5,399 nucleotides of DNA from CAYQDF01 sp964416175 (GTDB lineage Bacteria > Chloroflexota > Anaerolineae > Anaerolineales > UBA4823): assembly GCA_964416175.1 (NCBI GenBank), contig CAYQDF010000176.1:1-5399 (forward strand), written 5' to 3'. The position numbers were made by a program, and so were the translations under genes. The notes below the pieces were generated by a model that was given only the letters and a program-made list of their open reading frames with translations, did no database searches and was not told the origin of the DNA. Position 1 is the first letter of the stretch; each line of letters opens with the position of its first letter. Positions 1 through 5,399 of this stretch are shown in pieces.

Positions 1-954
1 GTACCAGAAATCATAGATCAGGAGGTAAGCATCGCGGGCGAGCGTTACCCGGCTTTCGCCGCTAGATGCCCCGGGGAGATGGCTGGCGAAGTCCAGCAGG
101 CTGCTCCCGCTCTGGAGCAGGAGGAACAAGATCGGGACGCCGGCGATGGCCAGCGCGATCAGGAACCACTTCACTCTGGGTTGGATCCGGTCCCCGGATG
201 ATGAGCTTTCGCGGGTCAAATAGCTGCTGGCCAGCCACAGCCCCCAGATCCCCAGCGCCGCCAGAGAAGCCAGCAGCGCGCCGCGCGAGCTGGTCAGGAC
301 CAGCGCAACCCCGATGAGGAGGCTCGCTGCTGTCCCTGCGATCCTGCTCGCCAGGATCAATCTCCGCGCAGCGCCGCGCTCCGCGCCATTCTCGACCCGA
401 TTCCGCCAGGTCAGCCCGAGCGCAAACGGCAGGGACATCCCCAACAGGCCGCCGGCGATGTTTGGATGCAGGCTGCCCATCTCGATAAGCGGCCTGAGCG
501 CCATCCAGCGCACGCCAAGCTGGTCAAGGGCAGCGATGCCGGTCGGATCCGCCAGCCAATCGTGACCCAACAGGAAATTCAACGCAACCAGTACCCCGGC
601 AAGGGTGAAGATGCCGGCGATCATCCAGATATTCTCACGGGGCTGGCGTGCCAGGGCGTAGAAGATTAGGACCGCCCCAACGATCACCCGGAATTTTTCC
701 AAAGCCGCCTGGCGGTCGTAAGCTGCCCACATCCCCACGGCAGCCGAGAGCAGGAAGACCAGCACGGCCAGGTCAAAACGCGTTCTGCCAAGTGGAGAGC
801 TTCCAGCCGCCAGTCGGGTGGTCCACAGAAAAGCTATCGGGATCAGGGGGTACCACCCTGCCTGGGGGACTATCCACCAGGCAGCTCCGCAGAGAATGAC
901 AAGGATCAACTCGAACAGAGCGAACCCGGGGCGGTCGGTCAGCTTATGGATCAA
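1..954 (-). CDS. O-antigen ligase/polymerase superfamily membrane protein (Wzy/WaaL type), C-terminus cut by window edge
   Basis: This integral membrane protein probably polymerises lipid-linked repeat units or transfers a finished glycan to its acceptor on the outer face of the membrane. The frame is open for 318 codons and runs off the left edge. Hydrophobic segments lie near residues 14-29, 61-80, 88-103, 109-130, 164-182, 208-243 (a hairpin) and 262-281. Family hallmarks are HPNIAGG (163-169), TSSRGALLA (221-229), and GESRVTLARDAYLLIYDFW (299-317), which matches the usual 'SR..lw..a..li.d.P' segment before the large extracytoplasmic loop. The later loop and C-terminal helices are outside the window. 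No ATG precedes the first helix. I chose TTG at 954 because AAAGGA lies nine bases upstream, and a start there leaves a 26-bp gap to the radical SAM stop. The frame stays open further upstream into that gene, so the start is not certain. Ligase and polymerase cannot be told apart from this fragment. Confidence 0.87.
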   Translation of the reverse strand, partial: MIHKLTDRPGFALFELILVILCGAAWWIVPQAGWYPLIPIAFLWTTRLAAGSSPLGRTRFDLAVLVFLLSAAVGMWAAYDRQAALEKFRVIVGAVLIFYALARQPRENIWMIAGIFTLAGVLVALNFLLGHDWLADPTGIAALDQLGVRWMALRPLIEMGSLHPNIAGGLLGMSLPFALGLTWRNRVENGAERGAARRLILASRIAGTAASLLIGVALVLTSSRGALLASLAALGIWGLWLASSYLTRESSSSGDRIQPRVKWFLIALAIAGVPILFLLLQSGSSLLDFASHLPGASSGESRVTLARDAYLLIYDFWY

Positions 955-963
955 CTGCCAGAT

Positions 964-969
964 TCCTTT
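964..969 (-). promoter_or_regulatory. Ribosome binding site deciding the TTG start of the ligase/polymerase gene
   Basis: AAAGGA on the minus strand, nine bases before the TTG at 954. It lies in the short gap after the radical SAM stop codon. The same nine-base spacing is seen at the radical SAM gene, which supports TTG as the start. Confidence 0.55.
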
Positions 970-980
970 GGGAGATTCTT

Positions 981-2678
981 TCAGTCCCCGGACTCCATGC
1001 CCAGTTTGGTGACCAGCTCCCCGGTAACCGGAGCTTCCGAATCGCTGGACGCCCAGCTCAGGTGTTGGAGTCCAACGCTGAGGGCGGATTTGACCGTCGA
1101 CCAGTCAGAGAAGAGCATCTTCAGGTAGGTGAACATCGGACCAGGCCTGAGCGCCCATTCCCGCCAGGCGCGCTTCTGCCAGTAGAGCAGGCGCTCCGCC
1201 GGCAGGTCGGGGTAATCCAGCACCGTGCCCTTATCCATGTCCACCTGTTCCCAGCGGGTCCCCGGGCGGAACCAGCCGTTTTCGACCACCTCGAAGAAGA
1301 AAGGCGTCCCCGGGTATGGTGCTGCGACGTGGAACAGGGCAATGTCCAGCGGCAGCTTCTTGGAGAACTCGATCGTCTCGCGGATGGTCGCTTCCGTTTC
1401 TCCCGGAAGGCCGATGATGAAATACCCCCAGTTTTTGATGCCGGCCTTCTTCGCCCAGACCAGCGCCCGCTCCGCCTTGTCGGGGTAAGCCCCTTTCCGG
1501 GCGTGTTTCAAGATCTGCTCGTTGCCGCTCTCGATCCCCCAGGAGATCAACCAGCAGCCCGCCTTGCCCATCAGCGTCAGCATCTCTTCATCGACGTAGT
1601 CGACCCGGCTGTTGCATGTCCAGCGGATATCGAGCTTCTCATCTATGATCCGCCGGCACAGCTCGACGACCTGATCGCGGTTCACGGTGAACAGATCGGC
1701 ATACATGTGGATGTTGTGGATGCCGAGCTTCTTGAGCTGCCAGAGCTCCTGCATGATCAGCTCCGGCGACCGCAGGCGGGCCGAGTACTGATAGGAGACG
1801 TGCTTGATGCAGTACGTGCACCCCGCCGGGCAACCCCGGCTGGTCACGATGAATGTGAAGGGTCCTTTGATCAGCGGCATGCGGTACTTCAGGAGCGGGA
1901 GCAGCTCATGCATCGGGATCGGCATATCGTCCAGGTCCTTGATGAACGGGCGCGGCAGGTTGACCACGATCTCACCGCCATCCCTCCAGGCCAGGCCTTT
2001 GATCCCGTGTAGATCGACGCTTCCATCCTCGCGCAGCGCGGGCTTGTAAAACGGGTCGTGCTCGGTGAACAGCTTCCGGATTTCCGGAGGGCGCTGGTCG
2101 ATCCTGCCCTCCAGGTGGTCCAGTAAGTCGCGGATGGTCAGGTCAGGTTCGCCCACCAGAGCGAAGTCCAGGCTCGGGTATGGGCGCAGGGATTCCCGTG
2201 GGATCGGCGTGACGTGGGTGCCGAAGGCAATGGTCATCGCCCCGCGCGCTTTCGCCAGGAAGCACCCGTACATGTCATTTTCCAGGGTTGGCGCAGTCAC
2301 CTGGGTCAGGTAGTATTTCGGCTGGTACCTGTCGATCAGCTTCGAGAACGCCGGCCAGCTCATCCGTTCGGCGTTGGCGTCGATCACCCTGACCTTGTAC
2401 GTTGGGTGGAGCAGCGCCGCCATCTGTGCCAGGGAAACCTGGGGCCAGACCATGTTCTCGCGCGTCCGCCGCCCGACCCGGTGCTGCGTCCGGATCCAGT
2501 ACCCGCCGTCCGGCGTCGGCGGGTTCACCAGCAAAATGTCCACCGCCTCCGGAGAACGCGGCGTGCTCAGGATCACGTCCCGCACGATGTCATCAGCGTT
2601 CGGGAAGTTCGCCATGCGCAGCTTCGGGATGCGCCGCGTTCCTAAATTTTCCTTGGAGATGAGATTCTCTTGATCCAT
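981..2678 (-). CDS. B12-binding-like domain/radical SAM protein of unknown substrate
   Basis: This 565-residue protein should bind a [4Fe-4S] cluster and cleave S-adenosylmethionine to a radical. The N-terminal part (about 46-190) is a Rossmann-like B12-binding-type domain: DILLVNPP (47-54), the 'VSLAQMAALL' helix (81-90), VRVIDANAE (96-104) and LVGEPDLT (174-181). It lacks the DxHxxG cobalamin motif. A linker with DLDDMPIP (248-255) leads to the radical SAM barrel. Its cluster motif is C283-x3-C287-x2-C290 in RGCPAGCTYC. Later barrel motifs are GIESGNEQIL (381-390), GYFIIGLPGET (418-428) and APYPGTPF (453-460). A basic, aromatic-rich helical tail (about 498-541) could touch the membrane or a partner. 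The layout resembles the BchE/HpnJ class, whose members make C-methylations, cyclisations or C-C bonds. The ATG at 2678 is preceded by AAGGAG. Its place between a GT2 and a ligase suggests tailoring of a glycan, lipid carrier or membrane lipid. That role is inference. Confidence 0.93.
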   Translation of the reverse strand: MDQENLISKENLGTRRIPKLRMANFPNADDIVRDVILSTPRSPEAVDILLVNPPTPDGGYWIRTQHRVGRRTRENMVWPQVSLAQMAALLHPTYKVRVIDANAERMSWPAFSKLIDRYQPKYYLTQVTAPTLENDMYGCFLAKARGAMTIAFGTHVTPIPRESLRPYPSLDFALVGEPDLTIRDLLDHLEGRIDQRPPEIRKLFTEHDPFYKPALREDGSVDLHGIKGLAWRDGGEIVVNLPRPFIKDLDDMPIPMHELLPLLKYRMPLIKGPFTFIVTSRGCPAGCTYCIKHVSYQYSARLRSPELIMQELWQLKKLGIHNIHMYADLFTVNRDQVVELCRRIIDEKLDIRWTCNSRVDYVDEEMLTLMGKAGCWLISWGIESGNEQILKHARKGAYPDKAERALVWAKKAGIKNWGYFIIGLPGETEATIRETIEFSKKLPLDIALFHVAAPYPGTPFFFEVVENGWFRPGTRWEQVDMDKGTVLDYPDLPAERLLYWQKRAWREWALRPGPMFTYLKMLFSDWSTVKSALSVGLQHLSWASSDSEAPVTGELVTKLGMESGD

Positions 2679-2687
2679 GAAATGGGT

Positions 2688-2693
2688 CTCCTT
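2688..2693 (-). promoter_or_regulatory. Ribosome binding site of the radical SAM gene
   Basis: AAGGAG on the minus strand, nine bases before the ATG at 2678. It is a near-consensus Shine-Dalgarno sequence and fixes the start over internal methionines. Confidence 0.75.
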
Positions 2694-2707
2694 ATGAACC
2701 TTTGGCC

Positions 2708-2713
2708 ATAGTA
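2708..2713 (-). promoter_or_regulatory. Weak candidate -10 box in the AT-rich gap before the radical SAM gene
   Basis: The 93-bp gap between the GT2 stop and the radical SAM start contains an AT-rich island (about 2710-2732) in otherwise GC-rich DNA. Within it TACTAT could act as a -10 box, placing a transcript start near 2701 and leaving a leader of about 22 bases that contains the ribosome binding site. No convincing -35 box lies 16-18 bases further upstream. An internal promoter is possible but poorly supported, and read-through from the GT2 gene is equally likely. Confidence 0.22.
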
Positions 2714-2771
2714 ACGATAAAATAAAATCCTCTCTGTGGCTCAGCCCTGTGTGGGCATGCTTGTGGCCGGT

Positions 2772-3971
2772 TTACTGTGCGTCGCCCATGTCCTTCCGAG
2801 TCAGGTCGTCTCTCTGGCTCAGCTCTTCCAGGACGCGCATCAGCACCCAGTATATGATCAGCTGCAGGCCGACCAGGACGATCATTGCGCTGCCCAGCAG
2901 GTACAGCCACAGCCGGGAGATCTCCCAGCCGTTCACACCCAGGGCGACGCTGATGCTTCCGATGATGATCCCACCGAGGAATGTCACCAGTCCCAGCCAG
3001 CCGAAATAGTGATCCAGGGAGGGGTTGAACAACGGTTTGCCAAACAGCCCCTGCCGGATCGGCCGCTTATAAAATAAGGATACCAGATAATTAAACGTGG
3101 AACCGAGGGCGAACAGGCTGACCCCGGCCACACTGGCGAGCATCGCCGCGTACAGGGCAGCCACGCCCCACGGCCCGAGGGATGTGACCCCGCTCAGGCG
3201 GGTGATCACCAGGCCGACCGCCACCGCCAGGGCAAACAGGACCCCGATCAGCCCGATCGCCCCCAGGATCCGGACCGGGTTGTAGGTCAGCACCGTCCAG
3301 AGGATGGATTGCAGAAAGATGGAGCCATCGCGCACAACGCTGAGCTTCGATCGCCCCACGCGTTCGCTGTAAGGGATCGGCACTTCCACCATCCGGATTC
3401 CCTCATGGACGGCGCGGGTGCTCATCACCGGCGTGAGGTTGAGGCCATCCGGCAGTGGATAGACCTGCTCCAGGATCTCCCGCTTGAAGACGCGCATGCC
3501 GCTGGCGCTGTCCGACACTCTCTGGTGCCCCACCAGCGTGAGGAGAGCGGCGAAGAAGAGGTTCCCGATCCGGCGGGTGAGCGGCATCTTGCTCTCTGCG
3601 CCGGCCATCCGGGATCCGATCACCAGATCGCTGCCGTTGATCGCTTCCCGGCACAGCTGGGGGAAATACTCCGGCGGGTAAGTCCCATCGGCGTCCAGGA
3701 AGCCGATCAATTCTCCTGTCGCCTGCGAGAAGCCGGTCTTCAGCGCCGCGCCGTAGCCCCTGTTCTTCGGGTGGCGGATCAGGCGCACGCCGTCGATCGC
3801 GCCGGCGATCTGGGCCGTTCGGTCGCGGGAGCCATCATCCACGACGAGCACCTCCAGCCCTTCGATCCCGGCTCTCGCCAGGTCGTCCTTGACCGCCAGC
3901 ACCCGTTGGGAGATCTCGGCGATCCCGCGCTCCTCATTATATGCAGGTATCACTATGGATAAAGTTGTCAT
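2772..3971 (-). CDS. Family 2 glycosyltransferase, polyprenyl-phosphate (dolichol-phosphate mannosyltransferase-like) type with C-terminal membrane domain
   Basis: This 399-residue enzyme has a cytoplasmic GT-A domain that probably moves a sugar from a nucleotide donor to polyprenyl phosphate or a lipid-linked acceptor. Motifs run in the expected order: IVIPAYNEE (6-14), VVDDGSRD (43-50), the metal-binding DADGTYPP (93-100), GSR (119-121), SDSASGMRVF (153-162), and RVGRSKL (204-210), the RxGxSK signature of DPMS/ArnC-like enzymes. After about residue 230 come four hydrophobic stretches (about 232-257, 267-291, 324-344, 352-380), more than the two helices usual for ArnC/GtrB-like enzymes. The frame is open 59 codons further upstream, but the added residues resemble no glycosyltransferase and would overlap the acyltransferase gene. 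The ATG at 3971 directly precedes the family's usual beginning and has GAGAGG five bases before it. The donor sugar cannot be told. Confidence 0.93.
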   Translation of the reverse strand: MTTLSIVIPAYNEERGIAEISQRVLAVKDDLARAGIEGLEVLVVDDGSRDRTAQIAGAIDGVRLIRHPKNRGYGAALKTGFSQATGELIGFLDADGTYPPEYFPQLCREAINGSDLVIGSRMAGAESKMPLTRRIGNLFFAALLTLVGHQRVSDSASGMRVFKREILEQVYPLPDGLNLTPVMSTRAVHEGIRMVEVPIPYSERVGRSKLSVVRDGSIFLQSILWTVLTYNPVRILGAIGLIGVLFALAVAVGLVITRLSGVTSLGPWGVAALYAAMLASVAGVSLFALGSTFNYLVSLFYKRPIRQGLFGKPLFNPSLDHYFGWLGLVTFLGGIIIGSISVALGVNGWEISRLWLYLLGSAMIVLVGLQLIIYWVLMRVLEELSQRDDLTRKDMGDAQ

Positions 3972-3976
3972 GCTGG

Positions 3977-3982
3977 CCTCTC
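3977..3982 (-). promoter_or_regulatory. Ribosome binding site deciding the start of the glycosyltransferase
   Basis: GAGAGG on the minus strand, five bases before the ATG at 3971. It supports this start over the in-frame upstream ATG at 4148, which lies inside the acyltransferase gene. Confidence 0.65.
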
Positions 3983-4014
3983 GTTGGCGTTCCCTCCCGG
4001 TGCAGCAGAGGTTG

Positions 4015-4046
4015 AACAAAATAATCCTGGCGAGCAGCAGCCCGCC
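4015..4046 (-). terminator. Weak hairpin followed by a T-rich stretch, possible attenuating terminator
   Basis: Just after the acyltransferase stop, the minus strand can form a 7-bp stem, GGCGGGC/GCTCGCC with one G-U pair, around the loop TGCT (4046-4029). After AGGA it runs into TTATTTTGTT. A smaller 5-bp stem, CCGTT/AACGG with a seven-base loop, partly overlaps it upstream. The T-run is interrupted and offset from the stem, so full termination is doubtful. It might tune expression of the downstream glycosyltransferase, or be chance in GC-rich DNA. Confidence 0.25.
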
Positions 4047-4050
4047 GTTG

Positions 4051-4776
4051 TCAATAAACGGTTGTTCCTGGATCTTTCTGCAGGCTGCCGTTGATCGTCC
4101 GGATTTGCTTCGCCGGGACGCCGGCCACGACCGTGTGCGGGGGGACATCCTTCGTCACGACCGCTCCGGCTGCCACCACGGCGCCCTTTCCAACCCGCAC
4201 CCCGTCGGTCACGACTGCGCCTGCCCCCAGCCAGACGTCATCCTCGATCACAATCCCTTCGGCGGTAATCCCCTGTTCGACGAATGGGCGGTCCGGGTCT
4301 GAGAACACGTGATTGACGGCGATGATCTGAGTGAAGGGCGAGGTGTAAACCCGATCGCCGATCTCCACTCCCCCCTGCCCACGGATGACCGTGTACTCCC
4401 CGATCAGGCTGTCCTGCCCGATCCGGATCCCTGCCCGGGGAAGATCACGAAAATTGTAGACGTGCAGGATGGCTCCGTGCATCACGATGGTGTTCTCGCC
4501 GATCTCGATGCCATGCGGGCACGCGTGCAGGTAGCAGCCCTGGTCCAGGTAAACACCGTTCTTAAGCCGGATATGATCGGCGAAACGGAGCCGCACCCCG
4601 TTTTCGATCGCCGCCCAGCCATCCATGTGCAGGATCAGGCGGTAGAACACGCCGCGCAGCCCCAGCCCGACGACTGTCGGCACCCATCCGAAGCCGGCGA
4701 TCACGGCCTGTTCGAGCGCATACCGCCACAGGCTGGAAGCCTGCCGGCTCAGATAAAGCTGGATTCTTTCGAACAT
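4051..4776 (-). CDS. Left-handed beta-helix (hexapeptide repeat) acyltransferase, NodL/WbbJ/maltose acetyltransferase-like
   Basis: This 241-residue enzyme probably transfers an acetyl or related acyl group from CoA to a sugar hydroxyl or amine in the cytoplasm. An N-terminal helical part (1-50) ends in YRLILHMDG (45-53). Hexapeptide repeats then begin, with turns such as GVYLDQ, GIEIGENTIV, GIRIGQDSLIG, GVEIGDRVYT and GIVIEDDVWLGAGAVV, ending in GKGAVVAAGAVVTKDVPPHTVVAGVPAK (197-223). The likely catalytic base is H156 in IIAVNHVFSD (151-160), with the usual QGI (168-170) following. The ATG at 4776 gives a normal family length. It has no clear Shine-Dalgarno sequence upstream. The next in-frame ATG (4893) would add 39 residues unlike the family and overlap the ATG of the divergent phosphatase, so I reject it. 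It is the first visible gene of the minus-strand run and probably decorates the glycan built by its neighbours. The acceptor is unknown. Confidence 0.92.
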   Translation of the reverse strand: MFERIQLYLSRQASSLWRYALEQAVIAGFGWVPTVVGLGLRGVFYRLILHMDGWAAIENGVRLRFADHIRLKNGVYLDQGCYLHACPHGIEIGENTIVMHGAILHVYNFRDLPRAGIRIGQDSLIGEYTVIRGQGGVEIGDRVYTSPFTQIIAVNHVFSDPDRPFVEQGITAEGIVIEDDVWLGAGAVVTDGVRVGKGAVVAAGAVVTKDVPPHTVVAGVPAKQIRTINGSLQKDPGTTVY

Positions 4777-4887
4777 CCGGGGGTAGTTGACAAGGTTTAT
4801 TGGACCTGGATTGCCGGGCAGTTCATCTTTCCTTGAAATTGGATGCAGCCTCGGGAACAGGCTGCCATCCCTAAGTATAATACGCGC
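4777..4887. promoter_or_regulatory. Divergent intergenic region between acyltransferase and phosphatase genes
   Basis: This 111-bp region must carry the start signals of the phosphatase and probably those of the minus-strand run. On the plus strand there is a clear TATAAT. On the minus strand the same AT-rich patch reads TATACT (4879-4874), a possible -10 box that would give a leader of about 90 bases for the acyltransferase gene. Neither has a good -35 box. No ribosome binding site is seen before the acyltransferase ATG; the bases just upstream are C-rich. Confidence 0.45.
4876..4881 (+). promoter_or_regulatory. Consensus -10 box placing the transcript start at or beside the phosphatase ATG
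   Basis: A perfect TATAAT ends six bases before the ATG at 4888. With the usual spacing from -10 box to transcript start, transcription would begin on or next to the A of that ATG, giving a leaderless message. There is no Shine-Dalgarno sequence in front of the gene, which fits. The bases 16-18 upstream (around 4853-4859) match TTGACA poorly. Confidence 0.55.
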
Positions 4888-4895
4888 ATGCATGC
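4886..4895. repeat. Perfect 10-bp palindrome over the phosphatase start codon
   Basis: GCATGCATGC reads the same on both strands and covers the phosphatase start codon. The symmetry ends at its borders. It could be a small operator positioned to block the start of transcription, but such a short palindrome may also be chance. Confidence 0.3.
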
Positions 4896-5399
4896 TGCCC
4901 TTTTCCTCGATCGGGACGGAGTGATCATCGAAAACCGCCCGGACTACGTCCGCTCCTGGTCGGACGTCGAAATCTATCCAGGAGCGCTCGCTGCCCTGGC
5001 AAGCGCCGCCTCGACTCCCTTGAGGATTGTCATTGTTACGAACCAGTCGGCAGTCGGCCGCGGCCTGATGACATTGCAGGCCGCCGAGGACATCAACACG
5101 CAGCTGGTGGAAGCGGTCCGCCGGGCAGGTGGGCGCGTCGACGGCGTGTTCATGTGCCCCCACGCCCCCGAGATGGGCTGCGACTGCCGCAAGCCGCAGC
5201 CGGGACTTATTCTGCGCGCAGCCCGCTCCCTGGACCTCGACCTGGGCCGCTCCTTCCTGGTCGGCGACGCCCTCAGCGACCTGCAAGCCGGGCGTGCCGC
5301 TGGCGTTCCCCACCTCGCACTGGTGTTGACCGGGAGAGGCGCCGCCCAGCTCGCCATTCCGGATGCTGCCGCTCTCCCCCCTTTTTCAGTTTTCGAAGA
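4888..5399 (+). CDS. gmhB: HAD-IIIA phosphatase, D-glycero-D-manno-heptose-1,7-bisphosphate 7-phosphatase-like (GmhB/HisB-N family), C-terminus cut by window edge
   Basis: This soluble magnesium-dependent phosphatase is visible for 170 codons, close to the family length of about 190, and runs off the right edge. HAD motif I is FLDRDGVI (6-13), with D8 as nucleophile and D10 as acid/base. Motif II is VTNQSAVGRG (50-59). A zinc loop follows with ligands C90, H92, C98 and C100, leading into RKPQPGL (101-107) with K102 as motif III. Motif IV is VGDALSDLQAG (125-135), with D127 and D131 binding metal. TNQSxxxRG and CRKPxPG favour GmhB, which removes the 7-phosphate of heptose bisphosphate on the way to NDP-heptose. 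The zinc loop is short, as in the histidinol-phosphatase domain of HisB, so the substrate assignment is tentative. The ATG at 4888 begins directly before the first beta strand, so it is the natural start. The gene diverges from the glycan genes and may share their regulation. Confidence 0.88.
   Translation, partial: MHAALFLDRDGVIIENRPDYVRSWSDVEIYPGALAALASAASTPLRIVIVTNQSAVGRGLMTLQAAEDINTQLVEAVRRAGGRVDGVFMCPHAPEMGCDCRKPQPGLILRAARSLDLDLGRSFLVGDALSDLQAGRAAGVPHLALVLTGRGAAQLAIPDAAALPPFSVFE

Noticed and set aside
1062..2012. 316-codon plus-strand frame opposite the radical SAM gene
   Set aside because: The product is rich in Arg, Pro, His and Asp with no recognisable motif, and the opposite strand carries a fully motif-supported gene. 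It is a shadow frame.
1995..2015. DLHGIKG at residues 222-228 of the radical SAM protein, similar to a DxHxxG cobalamin motif
   Set aside because: The spacing is DxHxxxG, and it lies after the Rossmann-like domain in the linker before the radical SAM barrel, where a 'GI.G..wr.dG' hairpin is typical.
3309..3962. 217-codon plus-strand frame opposite the glycosyltransferase
   Set aside because: Low-complexity Arg/His/Asp-rich product without motifs. The minus strand carries all the GT2 signatures across the same bases.
4788..4793. TTGTCA resembling a -35 box on the minus strand
   Set aside because: The matching -10 position falls inside the acyltransferase coding region and reads GAAAGA, which is not a plausible -10 box.
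4797..4826. Nine-residue upstream frame (MNCPAIQVQ) before the acyltransferase, with AAGGA just ahead of its ATG
   Set aside because: Such a short frame is easily produced by chance, the spacing to the purine stretch is only three bases, and nothing suggests a leader peptide mechanism.
4833..4838. TTGAAA as a -35 box for the phosphatase promoter
   Set aside because: It lies 37 bases from the TATAAT, far too distant for a normal sigma-70-type promoter.
4777..5313. Long upstream extension of the acyltransferase frame, antisense to the phosphatase gene
   Set aside because: The frame is open to 5313, but the extra residues match no acyltransferase and lie opposite a gene with complete HAD motifs. 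Open antisense frames are common in GC-rich coding DNA.

Overview
The window is a GC-rich (by eye about 60%) piece of a bacterial surface-polysaccharide locus. It holds five protein genes and no RNA genes, insertion sequences or CRISPR. Four genes lie on the minus strand in one run, read from right to left. They are a hexapeptide-repeat acyltransferase (4776-4051), a membrane-anchored family 2 glycosyltransferase (3971-2772), a radical SAM protein with an N-terminal B12-binding-like domain (2678-981), and a polytopic protein of the O-antigen ligase/polymerase superfamily (954 to beyond the left edge). The gaps are 79, 93 and 26 bp. A fifth gene, a HAD-IIIA phosphatase of the GmhB/HisB-N type, diverges on the plus strand from 4888 and runs off the right edge.

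The protein flavour suggests an uncultured or environmental bacterium, perhaps Chloroflexota (Anaerolineae). This rests on remembered family resemblance: a GT2 with a four-helix tail, an acyltransferase with an 'RLILHMDG' lead-in, and a radical SAM gene among glycan genes. It is an inference with low to moderate confidence. No marker gene in the window settles the taxonomy.

The minus-strand genes read as an assembly line for a lipid-linked glycan. The GT2 would transfer a sugar to, or from, a polyprenyl carrier at the membrane. The acyltransferase would decorate a sugar with an acetyl or similar group. The ligase/polymerase would polymerise the finished units or transfer them to an acceptor outside the membrane. 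The radical SAM protein is the unexplained member. Its place between the GT2 and the ligase suggests it tailors the sugar, the lipid carrier or a co-produced lipid, but its substrate cannot be read from sequence. The divergent phosphatase would fit heptose-nucleotide precursor supply if it is a true GmhB.

Control is visible in a few places. A perfect TATAAT sits six bases upstream of the phosphatase ATG, so that message is probably leaderless. The minus-strand genes from the GT2 onwards have recognisable Shine-Dalgarno sequences (GAGAGG, AAGGAG, AAAGGA), while the acyltransferase has none. The last gene appears to start with TTG. No stretch over 300 bases lacks a gene.
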